64,000 nt of DNA from JACVRW01 sp963813495 (GTDB lineage: Bacteria; Actinomycetota; Thermoleophilia; Solirubrobacterales; Thermoleophilaceae): assembly GCA_963813495.1 (NCBI GenBank), contig CAWEZC010000003.1, positions 186,001-250,000 of the forward strand, written 5' to 3'. A model generated the notes under the pieces. The model saw only the letters and a list, made by a program, of their open reading frames with translations. It made no database searches and was not told the DNA's origin. Shown one piece after another: positions 8,701-17,227 of this stretch (positions within the stretch are counted from its first letter, which is position 1; every line of letters begins with the position of its first letter). The translations under genes were made by a program, and so were the position numbers.

Positions 8701-9261
8701 TCAGGCTCGCGACACGTATTCGCCGGAGCGCGTGTCGACCCGGACGCGGTCGCCCACGTTCACGAACAGCGGCACCCGCACGACCACTCCGGACTCGAGC
8801 GTCGCCGGCTTGTCGCCGCCGCCCGAAGCCGTGTCTCCGCGCAGGCCGGGCTCGGTCTCGGCCACGGCGAGCTCCACGGCGCTCGGCACCTGAATCTCGC
8901 TGGCCGACTCGTCCACGTAAAGGACCTCGACCTCCTGGTTGGGAAGCACCCACTTGAGCGACTCCCGGACGGAGTCCTCCGGAACCGCCATCTGCTCGTA
9001 GGTGCTGACGTCCATGAAATGCGCCTCGGTGCCGTCCGCGTAGAGGAAGGTCATCTTGCGCGACTCGGTCCGAACGGGGCGAAACTTCTCGCCCGCGCGA
9101 AAGGTCCGGTCGATCACCGCGCCGTCGCTGGCCCGCTTGAGCTTGGTGCGCACGAACGCGCCGCCCTTGCCGGGCTTGACGTGCTGGAACTCGACGACGC
9201 GAAAGATCGTGCCGTCGACCTCGACGTGCATGCCGTTCTTGAACTGATTCGTGCTGATCAA
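8701..9261 (-). CDS. efp: Translation elongation factor P
   Basis: 186-residue EF-P that rescues ribosomes stalled at polyproline. The start is a TTG at 9261 giving (M)ISTNQFKNGMHVEVDG, the conserved N-terminus. KOW-like domain I carries the loop HVKPGKGGAFVR with a Lys at the modification position. Domain II includes MTFLYADGTEAHFMD, and domain III ends VRVDTRSGEYVSRA. A slightly long loop ETEPGLRGDTASGGGDKPATL is normal for the family. First gene of efp-nusB-xseB-ispA-dxs; the 180-base upstream gap should carry the operon promoter, but I saw no convincing motif. Confidence 0.96.
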   Translation of the reverse strand: MISTNQFKNGMHVEVDGTIFRVVEFQHVKPGKGGAFVRTKLKRASDGAVIDRTFRAGEKFRPVRTESRKMTFLYADGTEAHFMDVSTYEQMAVPEDSVRESLKWVLPNQEVEVLYVDESASEIQVPSAVELAVAETEPGLRGDTASGGGDKPATLESGVVVRVPLFVNVGDRVRVDTRSGEYVSRA

Positions 9262-9440
9262 GACGCCCGAGAGGGTAGTTCAAGCCAGATTCGAGAGGAC
9301 GTGCCTCATCGCGGACAAGGTACTCATCAACCTGGCCACCGGCCTGGAGGACGCAGAACGGGTGACGGTGGCGTTTCTGGTCGCCGGCGCCGCGCTGGAA
9401 GCGGTCCGTCTCGCGCTTCCGAGACACGCCGGGGGTGTGG

Positions 9441-9842
9441 CTACTCGGACAGCCCAACCGCCGCGAGCGCTTCCTCCGAGGTGCGATAGCCGCGGTGGCG
9501 AGTGACCTTGCCGTCTCGGACAGTCAGGACCCAGGCCATGGGCCCGTCGGATTCCACACCGCTGCCTCGACCCCTGACCAAGCAGGCCCCCAGGACGACC
9601 ACCTGATCGCCAACCGTCTGCACGTGCTCGGCGCGCGGGTGCAGCTCTTCCCAGATCTCGGCCACCTCTTCGAAGTACTCGCGAACTCCGGCGTGCCCGA
9701 GGTAGCCGCCGCTCTCGACGCGGGTGCCGGTGAGCGGCAGGTATTCGATCTCGGGGTCGTAGAGCTCCAGCAGCCCGTCGATGTCCCATCGGCCGATCGC
9801 CTCGAATGTCCGGCGGGTGACCTCTGCGTGCTCATCCGACAC
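9441..9842 (-). CDS. SnoaL-like / NTF2-fold protein
   Basis: 133 residues with the SnoaL-like pattern: N-terminal helix VTRRTFEAIGRWDIDGLLELYDPEIEYLP, central GHAGVREYFEEVAEIWEEL and C-terminal strands VLTVRDGKVTRHRGYRTSEEAL. The fold covers many small-molecule cyclases, isomerases and stress-response proteins, so no reaction can be assigned. Starts at ATG 9842. A second SnoaL-like gene lies 19 bases upstream on the same strand, suggesting a pair from duplication or an operon. Confidence 0.8.
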   Translation of the reverse strand: MSDEHAEVTRRTFEAIGRWDIDGLLELYDPEIEYLPLTGTRVESGGYLGHAGVREYFEEVAEIWEELHPRAEHVQTVGDQVVVLGACLVRGRGSGVESDGPMAWVLTVRDGKVTRHRGYRTSEEALAAVGLSE

Positions 9843-9861
9843 GGCTCCCAGCCTACGGCTA

Positions 9862-10392
9862 TCAGCGGCGCGAGCGGAGCGACTCGAGTGCCTCGCGTGC
9901 TCGGGTCACGCCGTTCAGGGCCGCAAACATCGCCCGTTCCGGTGGGGAGTCCTTCGGCGGCAGCGCTCCGAGCTGGCGGGCCAGGCTCATCCCGTCCGTG
10001 TAGGCCTCCACGCGCTCGATCTTGCCGTCCTTGACCCAGATCATGTCCATCCCATCGAGCTCGACCGCACGGCCGGTCGGCCGCAGGCCCATGAAGCTCC
10101 CCGGGCCACTGAAGGTGGCTCGGGCCTGCCAGCGCACGACGGCCTGATCGCCGTCCTCCACGACGTCGAGCAGCTCCATCCGGTAGTCGGGGAAGGCGTC
10201 GTAGAGCTCGGCGAAGAACGCCTGCATCTCCTCGAGTCCCGCGGAGTCGATCACGCCGTGGATGCGGCCCCGCGCTCCGGGCGCGTAGAAGCGCAGCTGA
10301 GCGTCGCGCTCGCGGCGGCCGACCGCCTCGATGTAGGCCCGGGCCACGTCCGCCGCTTTCGTCGTCTGCGCGCTGCTGCTCGATGTTGTCAT
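9862..10392 (-). CDS. SnoaL-like polyketide cyclase family protein
   Basis: 176 residues. Core: ARAYIEAVGRRERDAQLRFY, EEMQAFFAELYDAFPDYRMELLDV, RWQARATFSGPGSFMGLRPTG and MIWVKDGKIERVEAYTD, typical of the SnoaL/ester-cyclase group. ATG at 10392 (MTTSSSSAQTTKAADVARAY) is chosen; an in-frame ATG at 10422 would add ten residues. The open frame continues upstream into low-quality Arg-rich sequence that I do not believe. It precedes the other SnoaL-like gene on the same strand. Confidence 0.78.
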   Translation of the reverse strand: MTTSSSSAQTTKAADVARAYIEAVGRRERDAQLRFYAPGARGRIHGVIDSAGLEEMQAFFAELYDAFPDYRMELLDVVEDGDQAVVRWQARATFSGPGSFMGLRPTGRAVELDGMDMIWVKDGKIERVEAYTDGMSLARQLGALPPKDSPPERAMFAALNGVTRAREALESLRSRR

Positions 10393-10498
10393 GGCGGGAG
10401 ACTCGCGCGGTAGCCAGACCATGTCAACGCGGCGGCCGCTGTAATTAGGCGACGCACCCGGCTCGGCCGGGTGCGCACGACCGCTTACCCTTCCCGAC

Positions 10499-10761
10499 AT
10501 GCGCGCCTTCGCCTGCCAGTCCTGTGCCTGGTCTGGCCTCGACCCCGGCGGCCGAGTCCCAGGGCCTGTGCGAGATCCTCGAGGACTGGGCTCCCCCTTA
10601 CGTATGCACTCAATGCCCTGAACCGCGGCATGGGCCGCGACGACCTCTACCCCTTCGTGCTCGCGCCGCCGGTGCTGGACAAGCTCGCGCTGGCCCATGA
10701 GCTCGTGACGGCGAGCGCGGCCGAGACGGACGCGCCCACGGAAGCCCGGCGCAGCGCGTGA
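10499..10761 (+). pseudogene. Remnant of a zinc-binding metallopeptidase (Peptidase_Mx-like) gene
   Basis: Two pieces of one family lie in different frames. At 10499 an ATG opens with MRAFACQSC, the usual zinc-ribbon-like start, but stops at about 10619 after nonsense sequence. Another frame, ending at 10761, reads LTYALNALNRGMGRDDLYPFVL then APPVLDKLALAHELV, which matches the C-terminus of the putative zinc-binding metallopeptidase family of actinobacteria as I remember it. Full members are about 300 residues, so most of the gene, including the catalytic centre, has been deleted and the frame shifted. The stop overlaps the downstream lipase start, suggesting former translational coupling. 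Family assignment is from memory of conserved C-terminal sequence. Confidence 0.5.
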
Positions 10762-11450
10762 GCGAAGGCGCCAGACGGGAGCTGCGGCCTCCCCCGCTCG
10801 CCCGCCTGGGCTGGGAGGCGCTCTCGGGACTCGAGCTGGGCCGGCTGCTCCTCCGCAGCCCGTGGCTACTGAAGGCACCGCGCGGCGACGCCCCCGTGAC
10901 TGTGCTGCCCGGCCTCGGCGCCGACGACGCCTCGACGCTTCCACTCAGGAGCTTTCTCCGCCGCTTGGGCCACGAGGTCAACGGATGGAACCTGGGGCGC
11001 AACCGAGGCGACGTTCCGGCACTGCTGCCGCAGGTGAGCGACGCCGTGCTGGCCTTCGCCGAGCGCCGGGGCGAACCCGTCCACCTGATCGGCCAGAGCC
11101 TCGGCGGAGTGATCGCGCGCGAGGCGGCCCGCGACCACCCCGACGCGGTCGCCCAGGTGATCACGCTCGGCACGCCGGTGGTCGGGGGCCCGGCCTACAC
11201 CCGCGTCGGCGCGGCCTACGGCAGCGACCGGCGAGGGTCGATATCGGCCGCCATGAGCGGCCGCCTGGCCACTTCGATCCAGGTCCCCATCACCGCGGTC
11301 TACAGCCGTCGCGACGGCATCGTCGCGTGGGAGGCCTGCCTCGATCAAGACAACCCCCGGGTCACCAACGTCGAGGTCGGCAGCTCCCACTTCGGGATGG
11401 GTCTCGACCCGGAGGTGTGGGAGCTGACGGCCGGGCGGCTGAGCCGTTAG
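10758..11450 (+). CDS. Alpha/beta hydrolase, lipase-like
   Basis: 230 residues. VTVLPGLGADD is the oxyanion strand-loop, LIGQSLGGVIARE the nucleophile elbow (Ser about residue 115), SRRDGIVAW supplies the probable catalytic Asp, and VGSSHFGMG the His. This resembles cytoplasmic triacylglycerol-lipase-like or esterase proteins; there is no signal peptide. GTG start at 10758 overlaps the stop of the decayed metallopeptidase. It ends eight bases before the convergent metallo-beta-lactamase gene. Substrate unknown. Confidence 0.85.
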   Translation: MSEGARRELRPPPLARLGWEALSGLELGRLLLRSPWLLKAPRGDAPVTVLPGLGADDASTLPLRSFLRRLGHEVNGWNLGRNRGDVPALLPQVSDAVLAFAERRGEPVHLIGQSLGGVIAREAARDHPDAVAQVITLGTPVVGGPAYTRVGAAYGSDRRGSISAAMSGRLATSIQVPITAVYSRRDGIVAWEACLDQDNPRVTNVEVGSSHFGMGLDPEVWELTAGRLSR

Positions 11451-11458
11451 CCCGGGGT

Positions 11459-12164
11459 TCAGTCCACGTCTGCGGGCAGGCGCCCCTCCTCACCCAGCTT
11501 CTCGAGGTGGGCGGCCAGCGTGAAGGCGGCGGCGGGGCGCAGCTCGGCCGGGACCTCGGACCAGGCGGCGTCCAGCAGTTGCTCGTGCGTGCGTGCGCCG
11601 GCATCGAGCGCGGCCTGCAGCCGGCGCTCGCGGTCGAGGCGGTGGGACAGGTACTCCTCGAGCTTTGCCGCCGGATCCCACACGTAGGGTCCGTGGCCAG
11701 GGCACAGGACCTCGAGATCGAGCTGTTGCAGGCGGCGCAGCGAGTCGAGGTACGCCGACAGCGAGCCCTCACCCGGCGCGATGAAGACGCTGCCGCTCCC
11801 CAGGACCGTGTCTCCCGTGAAGCAGGCCCGGCCCGAGATCAGGCAGACGCTGTCGACCGAGTGTCCGGGCGTCGCCAGCACCCGGAAGGGGCCCAACTCG
11901 TCGCCCTCGAGCGGCAGCGTCACCGGCGCGCCGAGTCGTTCGCGCCCCCTCGGAATGATCGCCATGCGAATGGGTCAGCACGACCCCTTCGATCTCGCCG
12001 CCGGCGGCTCGGAGCACGGCGTCAAGATGCCGCGGCTCGTCCGGGCCGGGGTCGACCACCCAGCCTCCGACCACGTAGGTGTTGGTGCCGTCGAGGGTGA
12101 GCGGCGAGGGGTTGGCGGCTCGCACGCGGACGACGCCCTGGGGATTTTGGTCGAGAACCTGCAC
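11459..12164 (-). pseudogene. Metallo-beta-lactamase-fold hydrolase (LACTB2/RNase Z-like), frameshifted
   Basis: Two minus-strand frames together make one MBL-fold protein of about 235 residues. The 5' frame starts at GTG 12164 (VQVLDQNPQG), reads NPSPLTLDGTNTYVVGG and reaches the metal motif THSHGDHSEGA. It then loses homology. The second frame continues with RLGAPVTLPLEGDELGPF, TPGHSVDSV (metal His), CFTGDTVLGSGS (metal Asp) and CPGHGPYV (metal His), plus a C-terminal winged-helix-like region. Removing one base at about 11941-11950 restores a continuous HSEGAERLGAPV. All zinc ligands are therefore encoded, but in two frames. It is either a real disruption or a sequencing error in a GC run. 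Divergent from the SpoIIE gene. Confidence 0.75.
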
Positions 12165-12199
12165 TGGCCGGGTTTCTAGCGGAGTATTCTCGCCCCGGG

Positions 12200-14722
12200 T
12201 TGGGCTCGCGACCACAATTGAGGGGGCTCGGCGGCGAGCAGGGCACGTTCCTCCTCGCCCTGGCAGTCCTGGTAGTCGTGGCCGCCCTCGACGCCCTGAT
12301 CGGCGCGGGGGCGGTGCTTGTCGAGCTGTTGCTGGCCGGCCCGCTTATCGCCGCCACACGGGCCACCGTGCTCCAGACCGTCATCGTCGCCGCGCTGGCG
12401 CTGGTCATCTCGATTCCGCTGGGCCTGGTCAGCGACGCCTTCTTCGAAGCCGCCCACGTGACGGGGATGCTGGCCGTGGCTGTGGGCGGGGTGCTGGCCG
12501 TCTTGATCGCGAGCCTGCGCACGGGCCGGGAGCGCGATGCCGCACGCTTGGCGGTCCAGTACGGCGTTGCCCGCGTGCTGGCCGAGGCGGACTCCTCCGC
12601 GGAGGCCGCTCCGGCACTGCTCGAGGCGATCGCGCGACCCCTCGAATGGCAGGTCGGTCACCTCTACGAACTCGACGCGGACGGCCGCCTCGCGTTCTCG
12701 GCCGCGTGGGCCGACGAAGATCAGCGGTCCCGGAGCTTCACGAAGGCCAGCCGGGAGCTCGAGGTCGTGCACGGGCGCGGCCTGCCGGGCCAGGTCTGGA
12801 AGGCGGGTCAGCCGGCTTGGATGTCGGACCTGGCCCGCGACCGCAGCTTCAGGCGGCGTGAGGCCGCGGCCGCCGCCGGCCTGCGCTGCGGCATGGCCTT
12901 CCCGGTGATCAGCGCGGACACGACCATCGCGGTGGTGGAGCTCTTCTCCCGTGAGCACCGTCCGCTCGATCCCCCGCTCGTGGCGCTGACCGCGGCCCTG
13001 GGCGCCCAGATCGGGGAGTTCCTCGAGCGCGTCCGGGCCACTGCCGCAGTGCGCGAGAGCGAGAGCCGGGTCAAGCAGTCGCGCGACCAGCTCGAGGCGA
13101 TGCTGCGCGGCGTCGCCGACGCGGTGACCGTCCAGGCGCCCGATGGCCGCCTGCTGTTCGTGAACGATGCCGCCGTCGAGACGCTCGGCTTCGACTCGAT
13201 CGAAGCCTTGCTCGAGGCTCCGCCGGCAAGCATCCTCGACCGTTTCGACATGTTTGACGCCGAGGGCCACCCCTTCGTCATGAACGACCTGCCCGGCCGA
13301 CGCGTGCTCGAGGGCGAGGAGGGCGCCGAGGCGGTAGTCCGCTTTCGAGTGCGTGCGACCGGCGAGGAGCGCTGGTCGAACGTCAAGGCGACGCCGGTGC
13401 GCAACGGCAGTGGCAACGTGGCGATGGCCATCAACGTGATCGAGGACATAACCGAGCACAAGCGCTCCGAGCTCGCTCAGCGCTTCCTCGCCCGGACCAG
13501 CGAGGTGCTGAGCGAACGGCTCGGGTCGGAGGAGGTGCTCGCGCAGGTGGCAAGCCTGGCCGTCCCCGAGATGGCGGACTGGTGCGCGGTCGACATGGTG
13601 GGCGAGAGCGGCCGGCTCGAGCGCGTTGTACTCACCCATGCGGACCCCGAGCAGCGCGAGCGGGCGCTCGAGCTCAGCCGCCGCTACCCGCCCGATCCGG
13701 AATCGTCCGGGCCCTACCGGGTGATGCAGACCGGGCTGCCGGAGCTCTACGCCGAGATCACGGACGACATGCTGCGTCGGTCCAGCCGCAGCGAGGAGCA
13801 CTACGAGATCGTCCGCGACCTCGGGATGCGCTCCGCCCTGCTCGTGCCGATGACGACACGGGAGCGCACCGTGGGCATCCTCACCTTCGTAACCGGCCCG
13901 TCGGGTCGGCGCTACGACGCCGGCGACCTCGCACTGGCACAGGAGCTGGCCCGTCGCTGCGCTACCGCGATCGACAACACCCGGCTCTACCGGGAGCGCT
14001 CCTACATCGCCCGCACGCTGCAGCAGAGCCTGCTGCCCGTGGAGCTGCCCGACATCCCCGGCCTCGAGGCGGCGGCGCGCTTTCGCCCCACCGGCGAGGG
14101 CAATGCCGTGGGCGGCGACTTCTACGACATGTTCGAGAGCGGCGGGCGCGGCTGGTCCGTGGTGATGGGCGACGTCTGCGGCAAGGGCCCCGACGCCGCC
14201 GCCGTCACGGCACTCGCGCGCTACACGCTGCGGGCGGCCGCGATCCGCGAGCGCCTGCCCAGCCGCAGCCTGCGCCTGCTCAACGAGGCCCTCCTGCGCC
14301 AGCGCGACGACCGCCGCTTCTGCACGGTGGCCTACGCGTACATGGAGATGGTCGACGGCGGGGTGCGCATGGGCTGCGCCAGCGCCGGCCACCCGCTGCC
14401 GCTGCTGGTGCGTGCCGACGGGAAGGTGGAGGCGGTGGGCTCGTTCGGAACGCTGCTGGGCGTCTTCCCCGACCCCCTGATCGAGGACCGAGCCGTACGC
14501 CTTTCTCCCGGAGATGCGCTGGTGTTCTACACCGACGGAGTGATCGAGTCGGGGGGTCCCGACGGCTCCCTCGACGAAGCGGCGCTCGCTGCGCTTCTGG
14601 CGGACAGCGCGGGAAGTGACGCCGACGCCATCGCGGCTCGCGTGGCGGGCGCCGCGCTCAACGCGCAGAGCGGGCCGGCCCGCGACGACATCGCGGTCTT
14701 GGTCATCCGGGTCGCGGCCTGA
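12200..14722 (+). CDS. Membrane-anchored GAF-PAS-GAF SpoIIE-type PP2C phosphatase
   Basis: 840 residues from a TTG. Residues 15-110 hold about three to four membrane helices (FLLALAVLVVVAALDALIGA and following). Then come a GAF domain (about 125-280), a PAS domain (about 295-420, LLFVNDAAVETLGFDSIEALL), a second GAF (about 430-580) and a C-terminal SpoIIE/PP2C phosphatase (about 605-838). The phosphatase metal motifs are VGGDFYDMF, VVMGDVCGKGPDAA, DALVFYTDGVIE and RDDIAVLVI. Such proteins dephosphorylate anti-anti-sigma factors in partner-switching stress or sigma-factor pathways. The next gene is an RsbW-type kinase, the expected antagonist. No anti-anti-sigma STAS protein or sigma factor is in the window. 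Confidence 0.92.
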   Translation: MGSRPQLRGLGGEQGTFLLALAVLVVVAALDALIGAGAVLVELLLAGPLIAATRATVLQTVIVAALALVISIPLGLVSDAFFEAAHVTGMLAVAVGGVLAVLIASLRTGRERDAARLAVQYGVARVLAEADSSAEAAPALLEAIARPLEWQVGHLYELDADGRLAFSAAWADEDQRSRSFTKASRELEVVHGRGLPGQVWKAGQPAWMSDLARDRSFRRREAAAAAGLRCGMAFPVISADTTIAVVELFSREHRPLDPPLVALTAALGAQIGEFLERVRATAAVRESESRVKQSRDQLEAMLRGVADAVTVQAPDGRLLFVNDAAVETLGFDSIEALLEAPPASILDRFDMFDAEGHPFVMNDLPGRRVLEGEEGAEAVVRFRVRATGEERWSNVKATPVRNGSGNVAMAINVIEDITEHKRSELAQRFLARTSEVLSERLGSEEVLAQVASLAVPEMADWCAVDMVGESGRLERVVLTHADPEQRERALELSRRYPPDPESSGPYRVMQTGLPELYAEITDDMLRRSSRSEEHYEIVRDLGMRSALLVPMTTRERTVGILTFVTGPSGRRYDAGDLALAQELARRCATAIDNTRLYRERSYIARTLQQSLLPVELPDIPGLEAAARFRPTGEGNAVGGDFYDMFESGGRGWSVVMGDVCGKGPDAAAVTALARYTLRAAAIRERLPSRSLRLLNEALLRQRDDRRFCTVAYAYMEMVDGGVRMGCASAGHPLPLLVRADGKVEAVGSFGTLLGVFPDPLIEDRAVRLSPGDALVFYTDGVIESGGPDGSLDEAALAALLADSAGSDADAIAARVAGAALNAQSGPARDDIAVLVIRVAA

Positions 14723-14819
14723 CACCCCCTCAAGCCGGTGCACGCGGCTACCCAGGATGTTGGGCAGGTGGCTGGAGCGGGTAAGACCGAACCGAATTCT
14801 GGCGCAACGAACACGACCC

Positions 14820-15197
14820 ATGGAGAACGGACTGAGCATGCGACTCAGCGGCGGACCCGAGTCCGCGGCCCGTGCGCGGGGCGCCCTGTCGAAGTTGCGG
14901 GCCGATGTCGATCCCCCGACCATGGAAACCCTCCGCCTGCTGGTGACCGAGCTCGTGGCCAACAGCATCAAGCACGCGCGCGCGGACGCTCTGACGCTGC
15001 GCATCCTGGTGGGACACAAGAGCGTGCTCACCGAGGTCACCGACGAGGGTCCCGGGTTCGACCCCGCCCAGGCGGGCCGGCCACGCGAGGACCACACCGG
15101 CTGGGGGCTGTTCCTCGTGGAGCGGCTGGCCGATCGCTGGGGCGTGGTGCGTGACGGCGCCGCCACGCGCGTCTGGTTCGAGCTGCGCCGCGCCTAG
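14820..15197 (+). CDS. RsbW-type anti-sigma factor / ATP-binding serine kinase
   Basis: 125-residue HATPase_c_2 (GHKL) domain. The N box is LVTELVANSIKHA, the G1 box VTDEGPGFDP and the G2-like box GWGLFLVERLADRWG. Proteins of this kind bind a sigma factor or phosphorylate an anti-anti-sigma protein. ATG at 14820 is used; ATG at 14838 is an alternative. It follows the SpoIIE phosphatase by 97 bases on the same strand. The stop overlaps the convergent DUF72 gene by four bases. Confidence 0.88.
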   Translation: MENGLSMRLSGGPESAARARGALSKLRADVDPPTMETLRLLVTELVANSIKHARADALTLRILVGHKSVLTEVTDEGPGFDPAQAGRPREDHTGWGLFLVERLADRWGVVRDGAATRVWFELRRA

Positions 15198-16114
15198 AGC
15201 GTGAGCTGCTCTTCCGGCGGCGGCACCTGGCCCAGCAGTGAGCGGAAGCGCTGGGCGGCGGTGGGAGCGTCGTCGTCGCGGTTGTTGTTGAAGGCCACGT
15301 GCACCTCACCGGCCTGTTCGGCCATGCCCAGTGCGCGCTCCCTGACCTGCTCGAGCTCGTCGTCGGTGTAGCGCCAGCCGAAACGCTCGGCCACCGACTT
15401 TCCGCTGAGGTAACCGTCGGTGTTGCGCCCGTGCAGTCGCATGTAGGCCAGGTCGTCGCGGGTGACGGCGTCGAGATCCGAGGGCATGATCGGCACGTCG
15501 TCGCCGGGGGGTGCGTCCACGCCGACGAACGCGACGTCGTGGTCGGCAAACCAGGCGAGGGTCTCGTGACGGCGCTTCTCACGCACCCAGCCCCGGTGGC
15601 GCAGCTCGATGGCCAGGCGCTGTGGAGCGAAGGCCTCGACCAGCCCGCCGAGCTCCTCCAGCCGGTTCTTGCCGGGAGCGAAGGCCGGGGTCATCTGGAG
15701 CAGGTAGGCACCGAGCTTGCCCGCTTCGGCCAGCGGCGCGGTCTCCTCGAGCAGGCGCCTGACGAGGGCGAGCTCGAGCTCCGGCGTGAGCACGACCCGG
15801 CCGCGCGGCCCGCTGCTCACGCCCTCGCGCATGTCCGGCGGCAACGAGTCGAGCGCCGCGGAATGGCGCGACAGCGCGCGATGGGCCTTGACGTCGAAGG
15901 TGAAGTTCTCGGGGGTGATCTCGACCCAGCCGTGCACGGTGTTGCGGTCCGGAATGGCGTAGAAGCTCGAGTTGAGCTCCACCATGTCGAAGTGACGGGC
16001 GTACCAGGGCAGTCTCTCCTTGGCCGCCATCCCACGCGGATACCACTCCTTGACGAAGCCGGGATCGGCCCAGCTCGAGGTGCCCACGCGAATGCGACCG
16101 GCCATCGCGCACAT
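15194..16114 (-). CDS. DUF72 (YecE-like) family protein
   Basis: 306 residues with the DUF72 TIM-barrel-like pattern: IRVGTSSWADPGFVKEWYP at the start, FDMVELNSSFYAIPDRNTVHGW, FTFDVKAHRALSRH, RLAIELRHRGW, and YMRLHGRNTDGY then VHVAFNNNRDDDA at the end. The biochemical role of the family is not established to my knowledge. ATG at 16114; a second ATG three codons later is possible. It is divergent from the M48 peptidase with fewer than 30 bases between starts, so the two promoters must overlap or lie inside the genes. Confidence 0.92.
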   Translation of the reverse strand: MCAMAGRIRVGTSSWADPGFVKEWYPRGMAAKERLPWYARHFDMVELNSSFYAIPDRNTVHGWVEITPENFTFDVKAHRALSRHSAALDSLPPDMREGVSSGPRGRVVLTPELELALVRRLLEETAPLAEAGKLGAYLLQMTPAFAPGKNRLEELGGLVEAFAPQRLAIELRHRGWVREKRRHETLAWFADHDVAFVGVDAPPGDDVPIMPSDLDAVTRDDLAYMRLHGRNTDGYLSGKSVAERFGWRYTDDELEQVRERALGMAEQAGEVHVAFNNNRDDDAPTAAQRFRSLLGQVPPPEEQLTL

Positions 16115-16131
16115 CTTGACGCGGGGGTAGA

Positions 16132-17148
16132 TTGACCGTCGTGGCAGAGCAGCTGGAAGGGGCGTGGAAGCTCGAGGGAATCTCGCCCAAGGCGTACCAG
16201 CACCCGGCCGACCGGGCGGCCACCGCCGCCCTCGCGAAGGTGCCGTATCTGGACCAGGTGGTGCGCCGGCTCGTGGAACTCGGCTACGAGAGGGCCCTGC
16301 GCGCCGCCTCCCTCGGCGCGGCCGTCCGCCTGGGTCAGAACCAGCTGCCGCGCATCTGGGTACTCCACCGCCAGGTCTTCAACACGCTCGACATGGACAG
16401 CGTGCCCGACGTCTACGTCACCCAGTTCCCGCTGGCCAACGCCTACGCGATCGGCACGACACGGCCGATCGTGGTGCTCAACTCGGAGCTCGTGCGGATC
16501 CTCGACGAGGACGGTCGTCGTGTTGTGCTCGCCCACGAGGCCGCGCACGTCCATTCCGATCACGTGCTCTACCAGACCGCGCTGCTGATCCTGGTGCGCC
16601 TGGGATCGTCGGCCCGGCTGCCGTTTCTGGCCGGACTGCCCCTGCTCGCCATCCAGCTGGCCCTGATGGAGTGGTTTCGCGCCGCCGAGCTGTCGTGCGA
16701 CCGCGCCGCCGCTCTCGTCACCCGCGACCCCCAGGCCGTCTGCCGCGCGCTGATGGTCCTGGCCGCGGGCGAGGAGTCCGAACAGCTCAACCTCGACGCC
16801 TTCATCGCTCAGGGCATGGAGTACAGCGACGGGGGCAGTGGCCTGGACCGGGTGACGAAGCTGCTTCAGGACCTGCGCGTGACGCACCCGATGCCCGTGC
16901 GACGGGTGAAGATGCTGCTCGACTGGGTGCGCGAAGGCGACTACGACCCCATGGTGCGGGGCGAGTACCTGCGCCGCGGTGAGGAACCCGGGCTGCGCGA
17001 GGAGGCCGATGCCGCAGGCGCGCACTACGCCGACGGCATCTCGAGCGCCTTTGCCCAGGCAGGCTCCTCGATCGCAGAGGTGGGCCAGCAGATGGGCGAG
17101 TGGCTGAAGCGCAACCGCGGCCAGGGCGGCGACGGGGGCGGCGACTAG
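16132..17148 (+). CDS. M48 family metallopeptidase
   Basis: 338 residues. The zinc motif HEAAHVHSDH is at about residue 135 and the third ligand is probably the Glu in FRAAELSCDRAAAL around residue 187, typical of Ste24/HtpX-type M48 enzymes. A hydrophobic segment (LPFLAGLPLLAIQLAL) between them suggests membrane association. The C-terminus is hydrophilic and Gly-rich. The start is TTG 16132 or, equally plausible, GTG 16141. It converges on dnaE2 with a 79-base gap in which I see no strong hairpin. Confidence 0.9.
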   Translation: MTVVAEQLEGAWKLEGISPKAYQHPADRAATAALAKVPYLDQVVRRLVELGYERALRAASLGAAVRLGQNQLPRIWVLHRQVFNTLDMDSVPDVYVTQFPLANAYAIGTTRPIVVLNSELVRILDEDGRRVVLAHEAAHVHSDHVLYQTALLILVRLGSSARLPFLAGLPLLAIQLALMEWFRAAELSCDRAAALVTRDPQAVCRALMVLAAGEESEQLNLDAFIAQGMEYSDGGSGLDRVTKLLQDLRVTHPMPVRRVKMLLDWVREGDYDPMVRGEYLRRGEEPGLREEADAAGAHYADGISSAFAQAGSSIAEVGQQMGEWLKRNRGQGGDGGGD

Positions 17149-17227
17149 AGCAGAGAGCGCTGACGAGGGGAGTAATTGGCCTGGTCGCCTCTTCGGCATC
17201 GCGCTGTTGATGGAACGTAAGGGCGGG

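Noticed and set aside
12176..15166. Very long open frame on the minus strand opposite the SpoIIE phosphatase
   Set aside because: Composition is His/Gly/Arg-rich mirror translation of a GC-rich gene; the plus strand has clear GAF, PAS and PP2C motifs.
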